64,000 bases of DNA from Paenibacillus macerans (GCF_900454495.1 NZ_UGSI01000002.1:868001-932000), one strand, 5' to 3'. Shown: positions 17,911 through 27,580, counted from the stretch's first letter. Program-made: numbers and translations. The notes: a model not told the origin generated them from the sequence alone.

Positions 17911-18731
17911 ATTTCATTCTCCCGGGAGTCGATGTTGAACCGCGTATTCGGGCTGAGTCCTGCGTCCGTTAACTGACCTGGAGTCCGGTTGTCGGCTGCG
18001 TACGATTCCAGCTTGCGGCGCACCAGCAGCGGATGATCCCCGTTTTGAATCGACAAAATCCCTTCGATCATCATCTCCATCCGGTCCACTTCCTCTTCGC
18101 TGCGCGCTTTGATTTTGGAGGCAATCGGGAGGAAAATCAGGTTTGCGCTGGCCACCCCATATAGCGTGGCGGTAAAAGCAAGCGCAATCGACGGCCCCAG
18201 CGCCGTCGGTTCGCTCAGGCTGCCGAGCACGTGAATAAGGCCCATGACCGTGCCGATGATGCCCATCGTCGGCGCGTAGCCGCCGGCCGATTCGAAAACT
18301 TTGGCGTAGCTTTCATATTTTTTTTCCAAAGCGTCGATTTCGAGGCTCATGATTTGCTGGACCATGGTGCGTTCGGTTCCGTCCACGACCAGTTGAATCC
18401 CTTCGCGCAAAAAAGGATTCGGGTAGTCCGCCGCTTTTTTTTCCAGGGCAAGCACGCCTTCGCGCCGGGCCACCGTGGCCATGCCGACGATGTCTTCGAT
18501 CAGCTCGCCCGAATCCTGTTGCCGGGAAGAAAACGCGAGGGCCAGCGCCTTCGGCACCGTGCGCAGCTTGGAGACCGGAAAGCTAATCAGCACCGCGGCG
18601 ATCGTGCCTCCAAACACGATAAGGGCGGAAGTGAGCTGCATGAGTCCCCCAATCTCGCCGCCTTCCCACAAGAAACCGCCGATCAGGGCGGCCAAACCGA
18701 TAATGATGCCAAGTAACGTTGCGATATCCAT
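17907..18731 (-). CDS. motA: Flagellar stator protein MotA
   Basis: 274 residues from ATG at 18731, preceded by TAGGAG 13 bases upstream; earlier in-frame codons lack a better ribosome site. Four membrane helices: about 3-22, 33-53, 150-170 and 185-205. The segment GGYAPTMGIIGTVMGLIHVL is the MotA/ExbB core and the large cytoplasmic loop (60-145) contacts the rotor. It is co-translated with motB by ATGA overlap. Distinguishing MotA from MotP would need phylogeny. Confidence 0.93.
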   Translation of the reverse strand: MDIATLLGIIIGLAALIGGFLWEGGEIGGLMQLTSALIVFGGTIAAVLISFPVSKLRTVPKALALAFSSRQQDSGELIEDIVGMATVARREGVLALEKKAADYPNPFLREGIQLVVDGTERTMVQQIMSLEIDALEKKYESYAKVFESAGGYAPTMGIIGTVMGLIHVLGSLSEPTALGPSIALAFTATLYGVASANLIFLPIASKIKARSEEEVDRMEMMIEGILSIQNGDHPLLVRRKLESYAADNRTPGQLTDAGLSPNTRFNIDSRENEI

Positions 18732-18998
18732 CGAGTGTGTACAACTCCTATTCTTCGACTTACCGTTTGCATCTATAAGATGAAAAAGGTATAATACATG
18801 GGAACACGCATTCCTATTTTGTAAATTAAGGAAGGTGTATAGTTTATTCATCGGAATCATGACCGATCCTGTTTAACAAAAGGGCACGATTAGGCAAAAG
18901 GTCTCATTTATATATAAGTAAGACTAGGTAGAATTATGGGGTAACTTGTCGGATCCTCCTCTAGTATTTCATTTTAGACGATAGGGTGATGTTGGACA

Positions 18999-20993
18999 AT
19001 GAGTGAAATTGTATTTAGCGATAATAAATTCGAGCTTGTCTCCGAGTTCACTCCGCAAGGGGATCAGCCGGAGGCCGTAAGGCAGCTCGTCGAGGGCATT
19101 CGCGCCGGGAAAAGACACCAGACGCTGCTTGGCGCGACCGGAACGGGCAAGACGTTTACGATCGCCAATACGATTGCCCAGATAGGCAAGCCGACGCTGA
19201 TCATCGCCCATAACAAGACGCTGGCGGCGCAGCTGGCCAGTGAATTTAAAGAATTTTTCCCCAACAACTCGGTAGACTATTTCGTCAGCTATTACGACTA
19301 TTATCAACCGGAAGCCTACATCCCTTCCTCCGATACCTACATCGAGAAAGACTCCAGCATCAACGAAGAGATCGATAAGTTGCGCCACTCCGCGACAAGC
19401 TCGCTGTTTGAGCGGCGGGACGTCATCATTGTGGCGAGCGTGTCGTGCATCTACGGCCTCGGTTCGCCGATGGAATACCGCAACCTGGTGCTGTCGCTGC
19501 GGGTTGGCATGGAGAAGCCGCGCAACCAGATTTTGAGCCGGCTGGTGGATATCCAGTACCAGCGGAACGACATCAACTTCGTGCGCGGTACGTTTCGGGT
19601 GCGCGGGGACGTGCTGGAGATTTTTCCGGCTTCCAAAGGGGAGCACGCCGTACGGGTGGAATTTTTCGGCGATGAAATCGAACGGATCACGGAAATCGAC
19701 GTGCTGACCGGCGAATTGGTCGGCGAGCGCGAGCATGTGGCGATTTTCCCGGCATCCCACTTCGTTACGCAGGAGGAGACGATGCGGATCGCGCTCGCCA
19801 ACATCGAGCGTGAGCTGGAGGAGCGGCTGGAAGAGCTTCGTTCCAAAGGAAAGCTGCTGGAGGCCCAGCGGCTGGAGCAGCGGACGCGCTACGACATTGA
19901 GATGATGAAGGAAGTCGGCTTTTGCTCCGGGATCGAAAACTATTCCGGGCCGCTGACGTTCCGCGAGCGGGGGGCTACCCCGTATACGCTGCTGGATTAT
20001 TTTCCCGACGACTTCCTGATTGTGATCGACGAATCCCACCAGACGCTGCCGCAAATCCGGGCGATGTACAACGGCGACCAGGCGCGCAAAACGGTGCTGG
20101 TGGAGCACGGCTTCCGCCTGCCTTCGGCGCTGGACAACCGGCCGCTGAGGTTCGAGGAGTTCGAAGCCAAGGCGAAGCAGTTGATTTACGTATCCGCGAC
20201 GCCGGGACCTTACGAGCTGGAGCATTGTAATACGATGGTGCAGCAGATCATCCGGCCGACGGGCCTTTTGGATCCGGTGATCGAGGTGCGGCCGACGAAG
20301 GGGCAGATCGACGACCTGATCGGCGAAATTCAGAGCCGTATCGACAAGGATGAGCGTGTGCTCGTGACGACCTTAACGAAGAAAATGGCCGAGGATTTGA
20401 CCGACTATTTAAAAGAGATCGGCATCAAAGTAAGGTACCTTCATTCCGATATCAAAACGCTGGAGCGGATGAGCATTTTGCGCGACTTGCGGCTGGGCAC
20501 GTTCCATGTGCTGATCGGCATCAACCTGCTGCGCGAAGGGTTGGATTTGCCGGAAGTGTCGCTGGTGGCCATTCTGGACGCCGACAAGGAAGGCTTCCTG
20601 CGGTCGGAGCGCTCCCTGATCCAGACGATCGGGCGGGCGGCCCGGAACGCGGACGGCCGGGTGCTGATGTACGCTGACAGCATCACGGAATCGATGGACA
20701 AGGCGATTAAGGAAACCGAACGGCGGCGCAGCATCCAGATCGCTTACAACGAGAAGCACGGCATTACGCCGCAGACGATCCGCAAGAAAGTTCGCGACGT
20801 TATCGAAGCGACCAAGGTGGCGGAGAGCAAGAGCGAGTATCTGGCCGACGCCGCCAAGGTTAAGATGTCCAAGCGCGACCGCGAAGCGATGATCCGCCGC
20901 TTGGAGGCCGAAATGAAGGAAGCGGCCAAAAACCTTCAGTTCGAGCGGGCCGCGGAGCTGCGTGACGCAATCATGGAACTCAAGGCGGAGTAA
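18999..20993 (+). CDS. uvrB: Excinuclease ABC subunit B
   Basis: 664 residues, full length. Walker A LLGATGTGKTFT, the beta-hairpin region YYDYYQPEAYIP, helicase motif DESHQTLPQ, motifs V/VI around GINLLREGLDLPEVS and QTIGRAARN, and a C-terminal UVR motif (LEAEMKEAAKNLQFERAAEL region) that binds UvrC. It verifies DNA damage handed over by UvrA in nucleotide excision repair. uvrA follows after 870 bases of repeats, so the usual tight uvrBA linkage is stretched here. Confidence 0.97.
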   Translation: MSEIVFSDNKFELVSEFTPQGDQPEAVRQLVEGIRAGKRHQTLLGATGTGKTFTIANTIAQIGKPTLIIAHNKTLAAQLASEFKEFFPNNSVDYFVSYYDYYQPEAYIPSSDTYIEKDSSINEEIDKLRHSATSSLFERRDVIIVASVSCIYGLGSPMEYRNLVLSLRVGMEKPRNQILSRLVDIQYQRNDINFVRGTFRVRGDVLEIFPASKGEHAVRVEFFGDEIERITEIDVLTGELVGEREHVAIFPASHFVTQEETMRIALANIERELEERLEELRSKGKLLEAQRLEQRTRYDIEMMKEVGFCSGIENYSGPLTFRERGATPYTLLDYFPDDFLIVIDESHQTLPQIRAMYNGDQARKTVLVEHGFRLPSALDNRPLRFEEFEAKAKQLIYVSATPGPYELEHCNTMVQQIIRPTGLLDPVIEVRPTKGQIDDLIGEIQSRIDKDERVLVTTLTKKMAEDLTDYLKEIGIKVRYLHSDIKTLERMSILRDLRLGTFHVLIGINLLREGLDLPEVSLVAILDADKEGFLRSERSLIQTIGRAARNADGRVLMYADSITESMDKAIKETERRRSIQIAYNEKHGITPQTIRKKVRDVIEATKVAESKSEYLADAAKVKMSKRDREAMIRRLEAEMKEAAKNLQFERAAELRDAIMELKAE

Positions 20994-21092
20994 GCGTTGG
21001 CGGATTGGAGTTAAAGCTAAAAGCAGCTTGAGTCAACAGTTCAAAAATCTGTTATTCGGGATTTTTGAACTGCCTCAGTTTTAATATAGATG

Positions 21093-21466
21093 TTGTTTAA
21101 AATCGGCTTTTCGGCACCGAAGTGTATGTTTTGGCGATCCGCGTTTATGCTCAGGCGAAAATATAAGGACAATAAACGCCGCTATTTCGCCGATATCTCT
21201 CATGTTGAGTGAAATAAAGGCATTTAATGCCGCTATTTTCTCCAGCCGCAGGGAAATGGCCTGCTTTTCGTTCCGGCATTGAACAATAAGGACAAAATGC
21301 CGCTAATGGGGATGAACAAGTTCAAATCCGGAAAATAAGAGCACAATGTGCCGCTATTTTTGGAAAGCAGCCTCGGAAACACATGTTTGGTCCGGCTGAA
21401 TTCAAGATTCGACGCCGAATTATCTTCTTAGAATTAGCATCGTGACCAAAAGACGATTTTTAAACT
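21093..21466. repeat. R1 repeat, copy D, interrupted
   Basis: The left end GTTTAAAATCGGCTTTTCGG and right end (GGCTGAATTCAAGATTCGAC through CGATTTTTAAAC) match R1, but the middle is replaced by about 260 bases containing the short-hairpin cluster. Confidence 0.7.
21157..21361. repeat. Second cluster of short AATAAGG...GCCGCTATTT units
   Basis: Four units: AATAAGGACAATAAACGCCG, AATAAAGGCATTTAATGCCG, AATAAGGACAAAATGCCGCT and AATAAGAGCACAATGTGCCG. Three continue with CTATTT; the third reads CTAATG. Each contains a small dyad. The cluster sits inside R1 copy D. Confidence 0.7.
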
Positions 21467-21483
21467 GCCTTAGTTAAATAAAG

Positions 21484-21652
21484 GTTCAAAAGTCGGCTTT
21501 TCAGCACCGAGAAGGTTGGATGAAGCTAGGGATGGAGTAGCGGAGCGTAGGAAGATCCTACGTGAGCAACGGAAAGCCCGGCTGAATTCAAGATTCGACG
21601 CCGAATCCGCTTCGCTGTTCTTGCTTCGTGATCAAAAGCTGATTTTTAAACT
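21484..21652. repeat. R1 repeat, copy B
   Basis: Near-identical to copy C at a 185-base offset. The central hairpin is CGTAGGA/TCCTACG. The ends are inverted (GTTCAAAAGTCGGCTTTTCA against the complement of TGATCAAAAGCTGATTTTTA). Confidence 0.88.
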
Positions 21653-21668
21653 ATCTCAGTTAAATGGA

Positions 21669-21838
21669 TGTTTAAAAATCAGGTTTTCAGCACCGAGAAG
21701 GTTGGATGAAGCTAGGGATGGAGTAGCGGAGCGTAGGAAGATCCTACGTGAGCAACGGAAAGCCCGTCTGAATTCAAGATTCGACGCCGAATCCGCTTCC
21801 CTGTTCTTGCTTCGTGATCAAAAGCTGATTTTTAAACT
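21669..21838. repeat. R1 repeat, copy C
   Basis: Tandem neighbour of copy B, ending 25 bases before the uvrA start. Same central hairpin; inverted ends GTTTAAAAATCAG and CTGATTTTTAAAC are perfect over 13 bases. Confidence 0.88.
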
Positions 21839-21863
21839 ACCTTGATAAAGGGAGATGAAACCG

Positions 21864-24743
21864 TTGGCTAGTGAGAATATAATCATCAAAGGCGCCAGAG
21901 CGCACAATTTGAAAAATATCAGCATCACGATCCCGCGCGACAAATTTGTGGTGTTGACGGGCTTAAGCGGTTCGGGCAAATCCTCGCTCGCCTTCGATAC
22001 GATTTACGCTGAGGGGCAGCGCCGTTACGTCGAGTCGCTGTCCGCGTATGCCCGGCAGTTTTTGGGACAGATGGAGAAGCCGGACGTGGATTCGATCGAG
22101 GGCTTGTCTCCGGCGATTTCCATCGACCAGAAGACGACGAGCCGCAACCCCCGTTCCACCGTCGGAACGGTGACGGAAATCTATGACTATCTCCGCCTGC
22201 TGTTCGCCCGGGTCGGGCATCCGCACTGCCCGGAACACGGCATCGAGATTACGTCCCAGACGGTTGAGCAGATGGTCGACCGCATTATGCAATATCCTGA
22301 ACGTACAAGATTGCAAATTTTAGCCCCCGTCATTTCCGGGAAGAAAGGCGAGCATAAAAGCTTGTTCAGCGAAATCGCCAAACAAGGCTTTGTTCGGGTG
22401 CGGGTTGACGGCGAGCAACGGGATTTGTCGGAGAACATCGAACTGGAGAAAAATAAAAAGCACTCCATCGAAGTCATCGTCGACCGGATCGTGGTTAAGG
22501 ATGACGCCCGCAGCCGGTTGGCCGACTCGATCGAAACGGCGCTGAAAATGTCCGGCGGGCAAATTTTGGTCGACATCATCGGCCAGGAAGAGCTTCGGTT
22601 CAGCTCCAATTTTGCCTGCCCGATCTGCGGATTCAGCATCGAAGAGCTGTCGCCGCGGATGTTTTCGTTCAACAGCCCGTTTGGCGCTTGTCCGGAATGC
22701 GACGGGCTTGGCGTCAAAATGATCATCGACCCCGATCTGCTTATTCCCGATCCGTCGAAGACGATTGAGGACGGCGCGTTTGAAGCGTGGGCCGGAGGCA
22801 CTTCGAATTACTATCCGCAGTTTTTGAAATCCGTTTGCGAGCATTTCGGCATTCCCCAAGACGTGCCGGTGTCCGAGCTGACGAAGGAGCAAATGGACAA
22901 GCTGCTGTACGGAACGGGCGATGCGAAAATCCGTTTCCGCTACCAAAACGATTTCGGCATGAGCAAAGAAGCTTTGGTAACGTTCGAAGGGATCATCCCG
23001 AACCTGGAGCGCCGATACCGGGAAACCGCTTCGGAAGGCATCCGCGAGTTCATTGAAGAGTTTATGGGCACGAAACCGTGCGGCACCTGCAAAGGCCATC
23101 GTCTGAAAAAAGAAAGCCTCGCGGTTACGGTCAACGGGCAAAATATGGCTTATGCGACTTCGCTTTCGATCGGAGAGGCGATGGAGTTTTTCGGCGGGCT
23201 GGAGCTCAGCGAAAAAGAAAAACAAATCGCTCACCTAATCCTGAAGGAAATCAATAACCGGCTCGGTTTCCTCGTAAACGTCGGGCTCGATTACTTGACG
23301 CTCAGCCGGGCGGCAGGGACGTTGTCCGGCGGGGAAGCGCAGCGGATTCGGCTGGCAACGCAAATCGGCTCAAGCCTGATGGGCGTGCTGTATATTCTGG
23401 ACGAACCGAGCATCGGCCTGCACCAGCGGGATAACGACCGGTTGATCTCCACGCTGGCGCATATGCGCGACATCGGCAACACGCTGATCGTCGTCGAGCA
23501 TGACGAAGACACCATGCTGGCGGCCGATTATATTATCGATATCGGACCGGGGGCGGGCATTCACGGCGGCCAGGTAATTTCGCAAGGGACGCCGCAGGAA
23601 GTGATGAACGACCCGCGTTCCCTGACCGGCCAATATTTAAGCGGCAAAAAATTCATTCCGGTGCCTTTGCAGCGGCGCAAACCGGACGGACGCTGGCTGG
23701 AGATCAAGGGAGCGAAGGAGAACAACCTGAAGAACATCAACGTCAAATTCCCGATCGGCGTGTTTACGGCCGTGACCGGGGTATCCGGTTCGGGCAAATC
23801 GACGCTGGTGAACGAAATCTTGAAAAAAACGCTGGCCCGCGACTTGAACAGAGCGAGAGTCCGGCCCGGCCAATACAAGGAGATCAAAGGGCTGGAGCAC
23901 GTCGATAAAGTCGTGGACATCGACCAGTCGCCGATCGGGCGGACACCGCGTTCAAACCCGGCCACGTACACCGGCGTGTTCGACGACATCCGCGACCTGT
24001 ACTCGCAGACGAACGAAGCGAAGGTGCGCGGCTACAAGAAAGGGCGCTTCAGCTTCAACATCAAAGGCGGCCGCTGCGAAGCCTGCCGCGGCGACGGCAT
24101 TATCAAGATCGAGATGCACTTCCTGCCGGACGTGTATGTGCCTTGCGAAGTGTGCAAAGGCAAGCGCTACAACCGCGAGACGCTGGAAGTCAAATACAAA
24201 AACAAAAGCATTGCCGATGTGCTGGAGATGACGGTGGAGGATGCCACGGAATTTTTCCAAAACATCCCGAAAATTCACCGCAAGCTGCAAACGCTGCTTG
24301 ACGTCGGGCTGGGCTACATCAACCTGGGGCAGCCGGCGACGACGTTGTCCGGCGGGGAGGCCCAGCGCGTGAAGCTGGCTTCGGAGCTGTACCGCCGCAG
24401 TACCGGCAAGACGATCTACATCCTGGACGAACCGACCACTGGTCTGCATGTCCACGATATCGACCGGCTGCTCAAGGTGCTGCATCGTTTGGTCGATTCC
24501 GGGGACACGGTGCTGGTCATCGAGCATAACCTGGACGTCATCAAAACGGCCGATTACCTTATTGACCTTGGTCCGGAAGGAGGCAGCGGCGGCGGGACGG
24601 TCATCGCCACAGGCACGCCGGAAGAGGTCGTAAAGGTGGAAAACTCTTACACCGGCCGCTACCTGGCTCCGATTCTCGAACGCGACGCGAAACGCACCAA
24701 AGAGCTTGAAAACCTGGAAGTGGAGAGCCGGGAAGTGGGTTAA
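21864..24743 (+). CDS. uvrA: Excinuclease ABC subunit A
   Basis: 959 residues from TTG at 21864. An ATG at 21855 touches the AAAGGGAG ribosome site with no spacing, while the TTG lies 9 bases away and gives the family N-terminus MASENIIIKGARAHNLKNI. Two ATP-binding cassettes are intact (GLSGSGKSSL and GVSGSGKSTL), each with LSGGEAQR. Zinc-finger cysteines are seen in CPICGF...CPECDG and CEACRGDG...CEVCKG. UvrA dimers scan DNA for bulky damage and load UvrB, encoded upstream. Confidence 0.97.
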   Translation: MASENIIIKGARAHNLKNISITIPRDKFVVLTGLSGSGKSSLAFDTIYAEGQRRYVESLSAYARQFLGQMEKPDVDSIEGLSPAISIDQKTTSRNPRSTVGTVTEIYDYLRLLFARVGHPHCPEHGIEITSQTVEQMVDRIMQYPERTRLQILAPVISGKKGEHKSLFSEIAKQGFVRVRVDGEQRDLSENIELEKNKKHSIEVIVDRIVVKDDARSRLADSIETALKMSGGQILVDIIGQEELRFSSNFACPICGFSIEELSPRMFSFNSPFGACPECDGLGVKMIIDPDLLIPDPSKTIEDGAFEAWAGGTSNYYPQFLKSVCEHFGIPQDVPVSELTKEQMDKLLYGTGDAKIRFRYQNDFGMSKEALVTFEGIIPNLERRYRETASEGIREFIEEFMGTKPCGTCKGHRLKKESLAVTVNGQNMAYATSLSIGEAMEFFGGLELSEKEKQIAHLILKEINNRLGFLVNVGLDYLTLSRAAGTLSGGEAQRIRLATQIGSSLMGVLYILDEPSIGLHQRDNDRLISTLAHMRDIGNTLIVVEHDEDTMLAADYIIDIGPGAGIHGGQVISQGTPQEVMNDPRSLTGQYLSGKKFIPVPLQRRKPDGRWLEIKGAKENNLKNINVKFPIGVFTAVTGVSGSGKSTLVNEILKKTLARDLNRARVRPGQYKEIKGLEHVDKVVDIDQSPIGRTPRSNPATYTGVFDDIRDLYSQTNEAKVRGYKKGRFSFNIKGGRCEACRGDGIIKIEMHFLPDVYVPCEVCKGKRYNRETLEVKYKNKSIADVLEMTVEDATEFFQNIPKIHRKLQTLLDVGLGYINLGQPATTLSGGEAQRVKLASELYRRSTGKTIYILDEPTTGLHVHDIDRLLKVLHRLVDSGDTVLVIEHNLDVIKTADYLIDLGPEGGSGGGTVIATGTPEEVVKVENSYTGRYLAPILERDAKRTKELENLEVESREVG

Positions 24744-24797
24744 AACTATCCGCAGGGCGTAATGCAGTAATGCAGAATAATGCGTAAAGAATTGCAG

Positions 24798-24860
24798 GAA
24801 GAAGTATAGAAGAAGTATAGAAGAAGTTGTAGAAGAAGTTGTAGAAGAAGTTGTAGAAAA
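24798..24860. repeat. Short tandem repeat after uvrA
   Basis: Two units GAAGAAGTATA then three units GAAGAAGTTGTA and a degenerate sixth. It lies between the uvrA stop and its terminator and is not in an open frame with uvrA. Confidence 0.85.
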
Positions 24861-24870
24861 AGTGTTTAAG

Positions 24871-24915
24871 ACAGTCTGCGGCGGTCCCTTGTGATTGCGG
24901 GCAGGCTGTTTTTTT
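24871..24915 (+). terminator. Terminator after uvrA
   Basis: Arms ACAGTCTGC and GCAGGCTGT (one wobble pair) followed by a run of T. The remaining 24916-25220 region holds a degenerate R2-like piece and no gene I can support. Confidence 0.75.
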
Positions 24916-25221
24916 GTCCGATTAAAGTAGTGTTCCATATGACGGGGGGTGTGGACTTTTTGGCAAGAGGAAGATGGAGTTTGTGCGGCGACAAATATAG
25001 TGTTAGGACGAAATTAATTGCATTTCCTACATTTGGGATGGCATGTTTGAGTCGGATGAGAGCAACAGTTGTAAAAAGTGCGATTAAATATAGGGTATAG
25101 AGGTTGGCCGAAGCTAAGTTCCGTTTTAAATGCAGGTTATGCAATTAAAACAAAGGATTCAGCCAAATTTCCGAAAGTAATTGTAAGTTTTGCACTTATA
25201 CGCTACGGGCCTAGTAAATGA

Positions 25222-25253
25222 GCAAGGGGCTGGCACCAATCACCAGCCCTTTG
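25222..25253 (-). terminator. Hairpin after the siroheme reductase gene
   Basis: GGGCTGG and CCAGCCC arms with a 9-base loop, about 30 bases past the stop on the minus strand; T-run weak. Confidence 0.55.
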
Positions 25254-25283
25254 CGATGCAATATCTGGCTGCCTCACGTTCTT

Positions 25284-26921
25284 TTACGAAGCAACCCCGG
25301 CCTCTAAAATGCCGCTAAGCTTCTCCTGGAAGGCGGGAGCGCCAACCCGGAGCACAAAGCTGTGGAACGATTCCCCGGCGGTGCGCTGCTCTTTGTAGAA
25401 CAGCAGGAGCTGCTCCAGCACCTGGGCCACCTGATCGCCTTTGACGCGGCCTTTCAAAGCCTGGTTAAACTGCGCCTGGGGTCCGTTAGGCCCGCCGCCG
25501 AGAGTGCCACCGACGGCGATGTCGAACGCGTCGACCATGCCTTCCGGCGTTTTCACCAAAGAGCCTTGCAGACCGATGTCGGCGATATGCTTTTGTCCGC
25601 AGGCGTTCGGGCAGCCGATGAAATGGATGCGTACTTTTTCGTCCAATTCGACGTGCTGATCCAAATATTCGGCAACCTCGGCGGCGCGGCGTTTCGTTTC
25701 CACGATCGCGAGATTGCAGAACTCATTGCCCGTGCAGGAGACGGTGCGGCTCATAAAATGCTTCGGAAACGGCGTCAGCCGCTGCAGGACGGGAGCTTTC
25801 AGCGCTTCCTCCACCTTGTCGTCCGGAATGCCGCTCAGCAAAATGTTCTGGGACATCGTGGTGCGGATTTTTCCTTCCCCGTATTGATCGGCCACATCGG
25901 CCAGCTGTACGAGTTCATCCGCATTGAAACGGCCGACGGGAACGTTTAGGCCGATGTAGTTTAAGCCCTTTTGTTTTTGCGGATGGACGCCGTCGAAATA
26001 GGCGGCTTGCCAGCCTGCCGTTTTGTCTTCGCCGCGCGAAGGCAGGTCACCGATCAATTCGATCAGCTTGTCTTTGAATTTTTCCGGGCCCCAATCGGCA
26101 ACCAGAAATTTCAGGCGGGCTTGATGGCGTTTCTCGCGGTATCCGTAATCCCGGAAAATCGTCGTCACGCCGACCGCCACCTTCAGCACTTCCTCCGGTC
26201 TCACGAAAATGTCCAAGGGCTTCGCCAGATGGGGCTTGGCCGAAAGACCGCCGCCAACCAGCGCGTGAAAACCGATCACCTCTTCGCCGCCGATCGTTTT
26301 GACGGCCGGAACGAAGGCCAGGTCGTTGATCTCCGCCTGCGCGTTGTTATAAATGTTGGCAGAGATGGACATCTTGTATTTGCGCGGCAAATTCGAAAAA
26401 TCGCGGTTCAGCAGGAAAAAGGTGTTCACTTCTTCCACGATGTCCGCCGTGTCGATCAGCTCATCCTTATCGATGCCGGCAAGCGGGTTGCCGACGATCG
26501 TACGCGGGCAGTCGCCGCAGGCTTCAAACGAATAAAGGCCGACTTCTTCCAGCCGCCGAAAAATATCCGGCAAATTCTCCACACGCAGCCAGTGGAATTG
26601 AATCGCCTGACGGGTCGTGACGTCCACGAGCCCGCGTCCGTACAATTTGGAAATTTCAGCTAACGCCCGGGCTTGCTTGGTGTTCATGATCCCGGTGTTG
26701 ATCCGCACGCGCATCATGAAATGGCCGTCCTTCGGTTTTTGCTGATATACGCCGGCCCATTTGAAACGGTCCATATCGTCCGCCGGGATGGAGTCATACC
26801 CTTTGACCGCGTATTCCTCGATAATGGTGCGGATGACGTCCAGGCCGTCTTTTTCCAGCTTGACGAATTCGAATTTGTTTAATTTCTCCGGTTCTTTTGT
26901 CCAAATCGGCTCGTATGCCAT
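25284..26921 (-). CDS. Ferredoxin-type nitrite/sulfite reductase (siroheme, 4Fe-4S)
   Basis: 545 residues; ATG follows AAGGAGGGG. Two ferredoxin-like half domains (about 55-125 and 325-395) and two catalytic repeats. The 4Fe-4S/siroheme cysteines are in CTGNEFCNLA and GCPNACGQ. It catalyses six-electron reduction of nitrite to ammonia or sulfite to sulfide in the cytoplasm. No siroheme, sulfate-activation or nitrate genes are in view, so the substrate is undecided. A 9-base inverted repeat lies upstream. Confidence 0.93.
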   Translation of the reverse strand: MAYEPIWTKEPEKLNKFEFVKLEKDGLDVIRTIIEEYAVKGYDSIPADDMDRFKWAGVYQQKPKDGHFMMRVRINTGIMNTKQARALAEISKLYGRGLVDVTTRQAIQFHWLRVENLPDIFRRLEEVGLYSFEACGDCPRTIVGNPLAGIDKDELIDTADIVEEVNTFFLLNRDFSNLPRKYKMSISANIYNNAQAEINDLAFVPAVKTIGGEEVIGFHALVGGGLSAKPHLAKPLDIFVRPEEVLKVAVGVTTIFRDYGYREKRHQARLKFLVADWGPEKFKDKLIELIGDLPSRGEDKTAGWQAAYFDGVHPQKQKGLNYIGLNVPVGRFNADELVQLADVADQYGEGKIRTTMSQNILLSGIPDDKVEEALKAPVLQRLTPFPKHFMSRTVSCTGNEFCNLAIVETKRRAAEVAEYLDQHVELDEKVRIHFIGCPNACGQKHIADIGLQGSLVKTPEGMVDAFDIAVGGTLGGGPNGPQAQFNQALKGRVKGDQVAQVLEQLLLFYKEQRTAGESFHSFVLRVGAPAFQEKLSGILEAGVAS

Positions 26922-26964
26922 GCGTAACCCCTCCTTGTATGATCAAATCTATAATTCCGACAGA

Positions 26965-27003
26965 ATAACTATGATATAAGTAACATAATGGTACCATAGT
27001 TAT
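26965..27003 (-). promoter_or_regulatory. Inverted repeat in the reductase promoter region
   Basis: ATAACTATG (26965-26973) and CATAGTTAT (26995-27003) are perfect inverted arms separated by 21 bases, about 45 bases before the reductase start. Possible operator; regulator unknown. Confidence 0.45.
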
Positions 27004-27235
27004 GAAGGAGCGTAAACCGACAGAAGGGCTTTTGGACATAAGACTTCCTTATGGAAAAACAAAGTTCTGGTAATAATGAGGATGTCAATGAACAATTGAG
27101 CGAAAAGAGATAAAAAACCATCCTTTGGAGTTATTTTTTTGACGATTTTTTGTCTTTCCTCTTGCATCCGGCGGGGCGGGAAGATAACATAGAAGGAGAT
27201 ATGTAATTTCGTGGATTTCAAGAGGAGGTTTCGCG

Positions 27236-27445
27236 ATGTTGCTCGCCGCAGCGGGAGAAACGACAACGACGTTTAACGGATTCGATATTTTTATGATTTT
27301 GTTCACCGTGATCATTTTGATCGGCGTGGTCCGCTTGTTCAAAGAACGTCCGAAGAAAAATCTGTTCGCCATCGCCTTCGGCATTATCAGCCTGCTCGTG
27401 TTTTTGGTGTCCGACGCCATTATGATCAAAGGCTGGTTCGGTTAA
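27236..27445 (+). CDS. Small two-helix membrane protein, DUF2759-like
   Basis: 69 residues with AGAGGAGG 7 bases before the ATG. Two hydrophobic helices (about 16-33 and 43-62) are joined by the charged loop RLFKERPKKN. The size and plan recall the DUF2759 small membrane proteins of Bacillales, but I am not certain of the assignment. Function unknown. It lies alone between a divergent reductase gene and the SLH gene. Confidence 0.75.
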   Translation: MLLAAAGETTTTFNGFDIFMILFTVIILIGVVRLFKERPKKNLFAIAFGIISLLVFLVSDAIMIKGWFG

Positions 27446-27537
27446 GCTTCCGGTACATAACCCTTCATGCAGTGAAATGGTTGGGCATCTTAATCCGGGC
27501 GGGATGAGGTGCCTTTGAATTTTTTTAGCGCAAAGTC

Positions 27538-27565
27538 TTTACGAATCCGCAAAGTGTAATATAAT
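27538..27565 (+). promoter_or_regulatory. Promoter immediately followed by a terminator
   Basis: TTTACG, 16-base spacer, TATAAT (27560-27565). Transcription would begin near 27572, only about 10 bases before a terminator hairpin. Confidence 0.65.
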
Positions 27566-27580
27566 GGAAACAGGTGAAGC

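Noticed and set aside
18801..18814. Possible LexA (SOS) box GGAACACGCATTCC upstream of uvrB
   Set aside because: One half-site lacks the GTTC form, it lies about 190 bases from uvrB and is nearer to motA; too weak to annotate.
18969..20225. 418-codon minus-strand frame opposite uvrB
   Set aside because: Shadow frame; uvrB is unambiguous on the other strand.
21484..21838. Tandem R1 copies as a possible CRISPR array or a coding repeat
   Set aside because: Only two 170-base units without spacers of CRISPR type; the open frame across them is a by-product of repetition.
24798..24938. Thr/Ser repeat protein on the minus strand at the uvrA 3' end
   Set aside because: It is the complement of a simple tandem repeat and runs into the uvrA coding region with no start signal.
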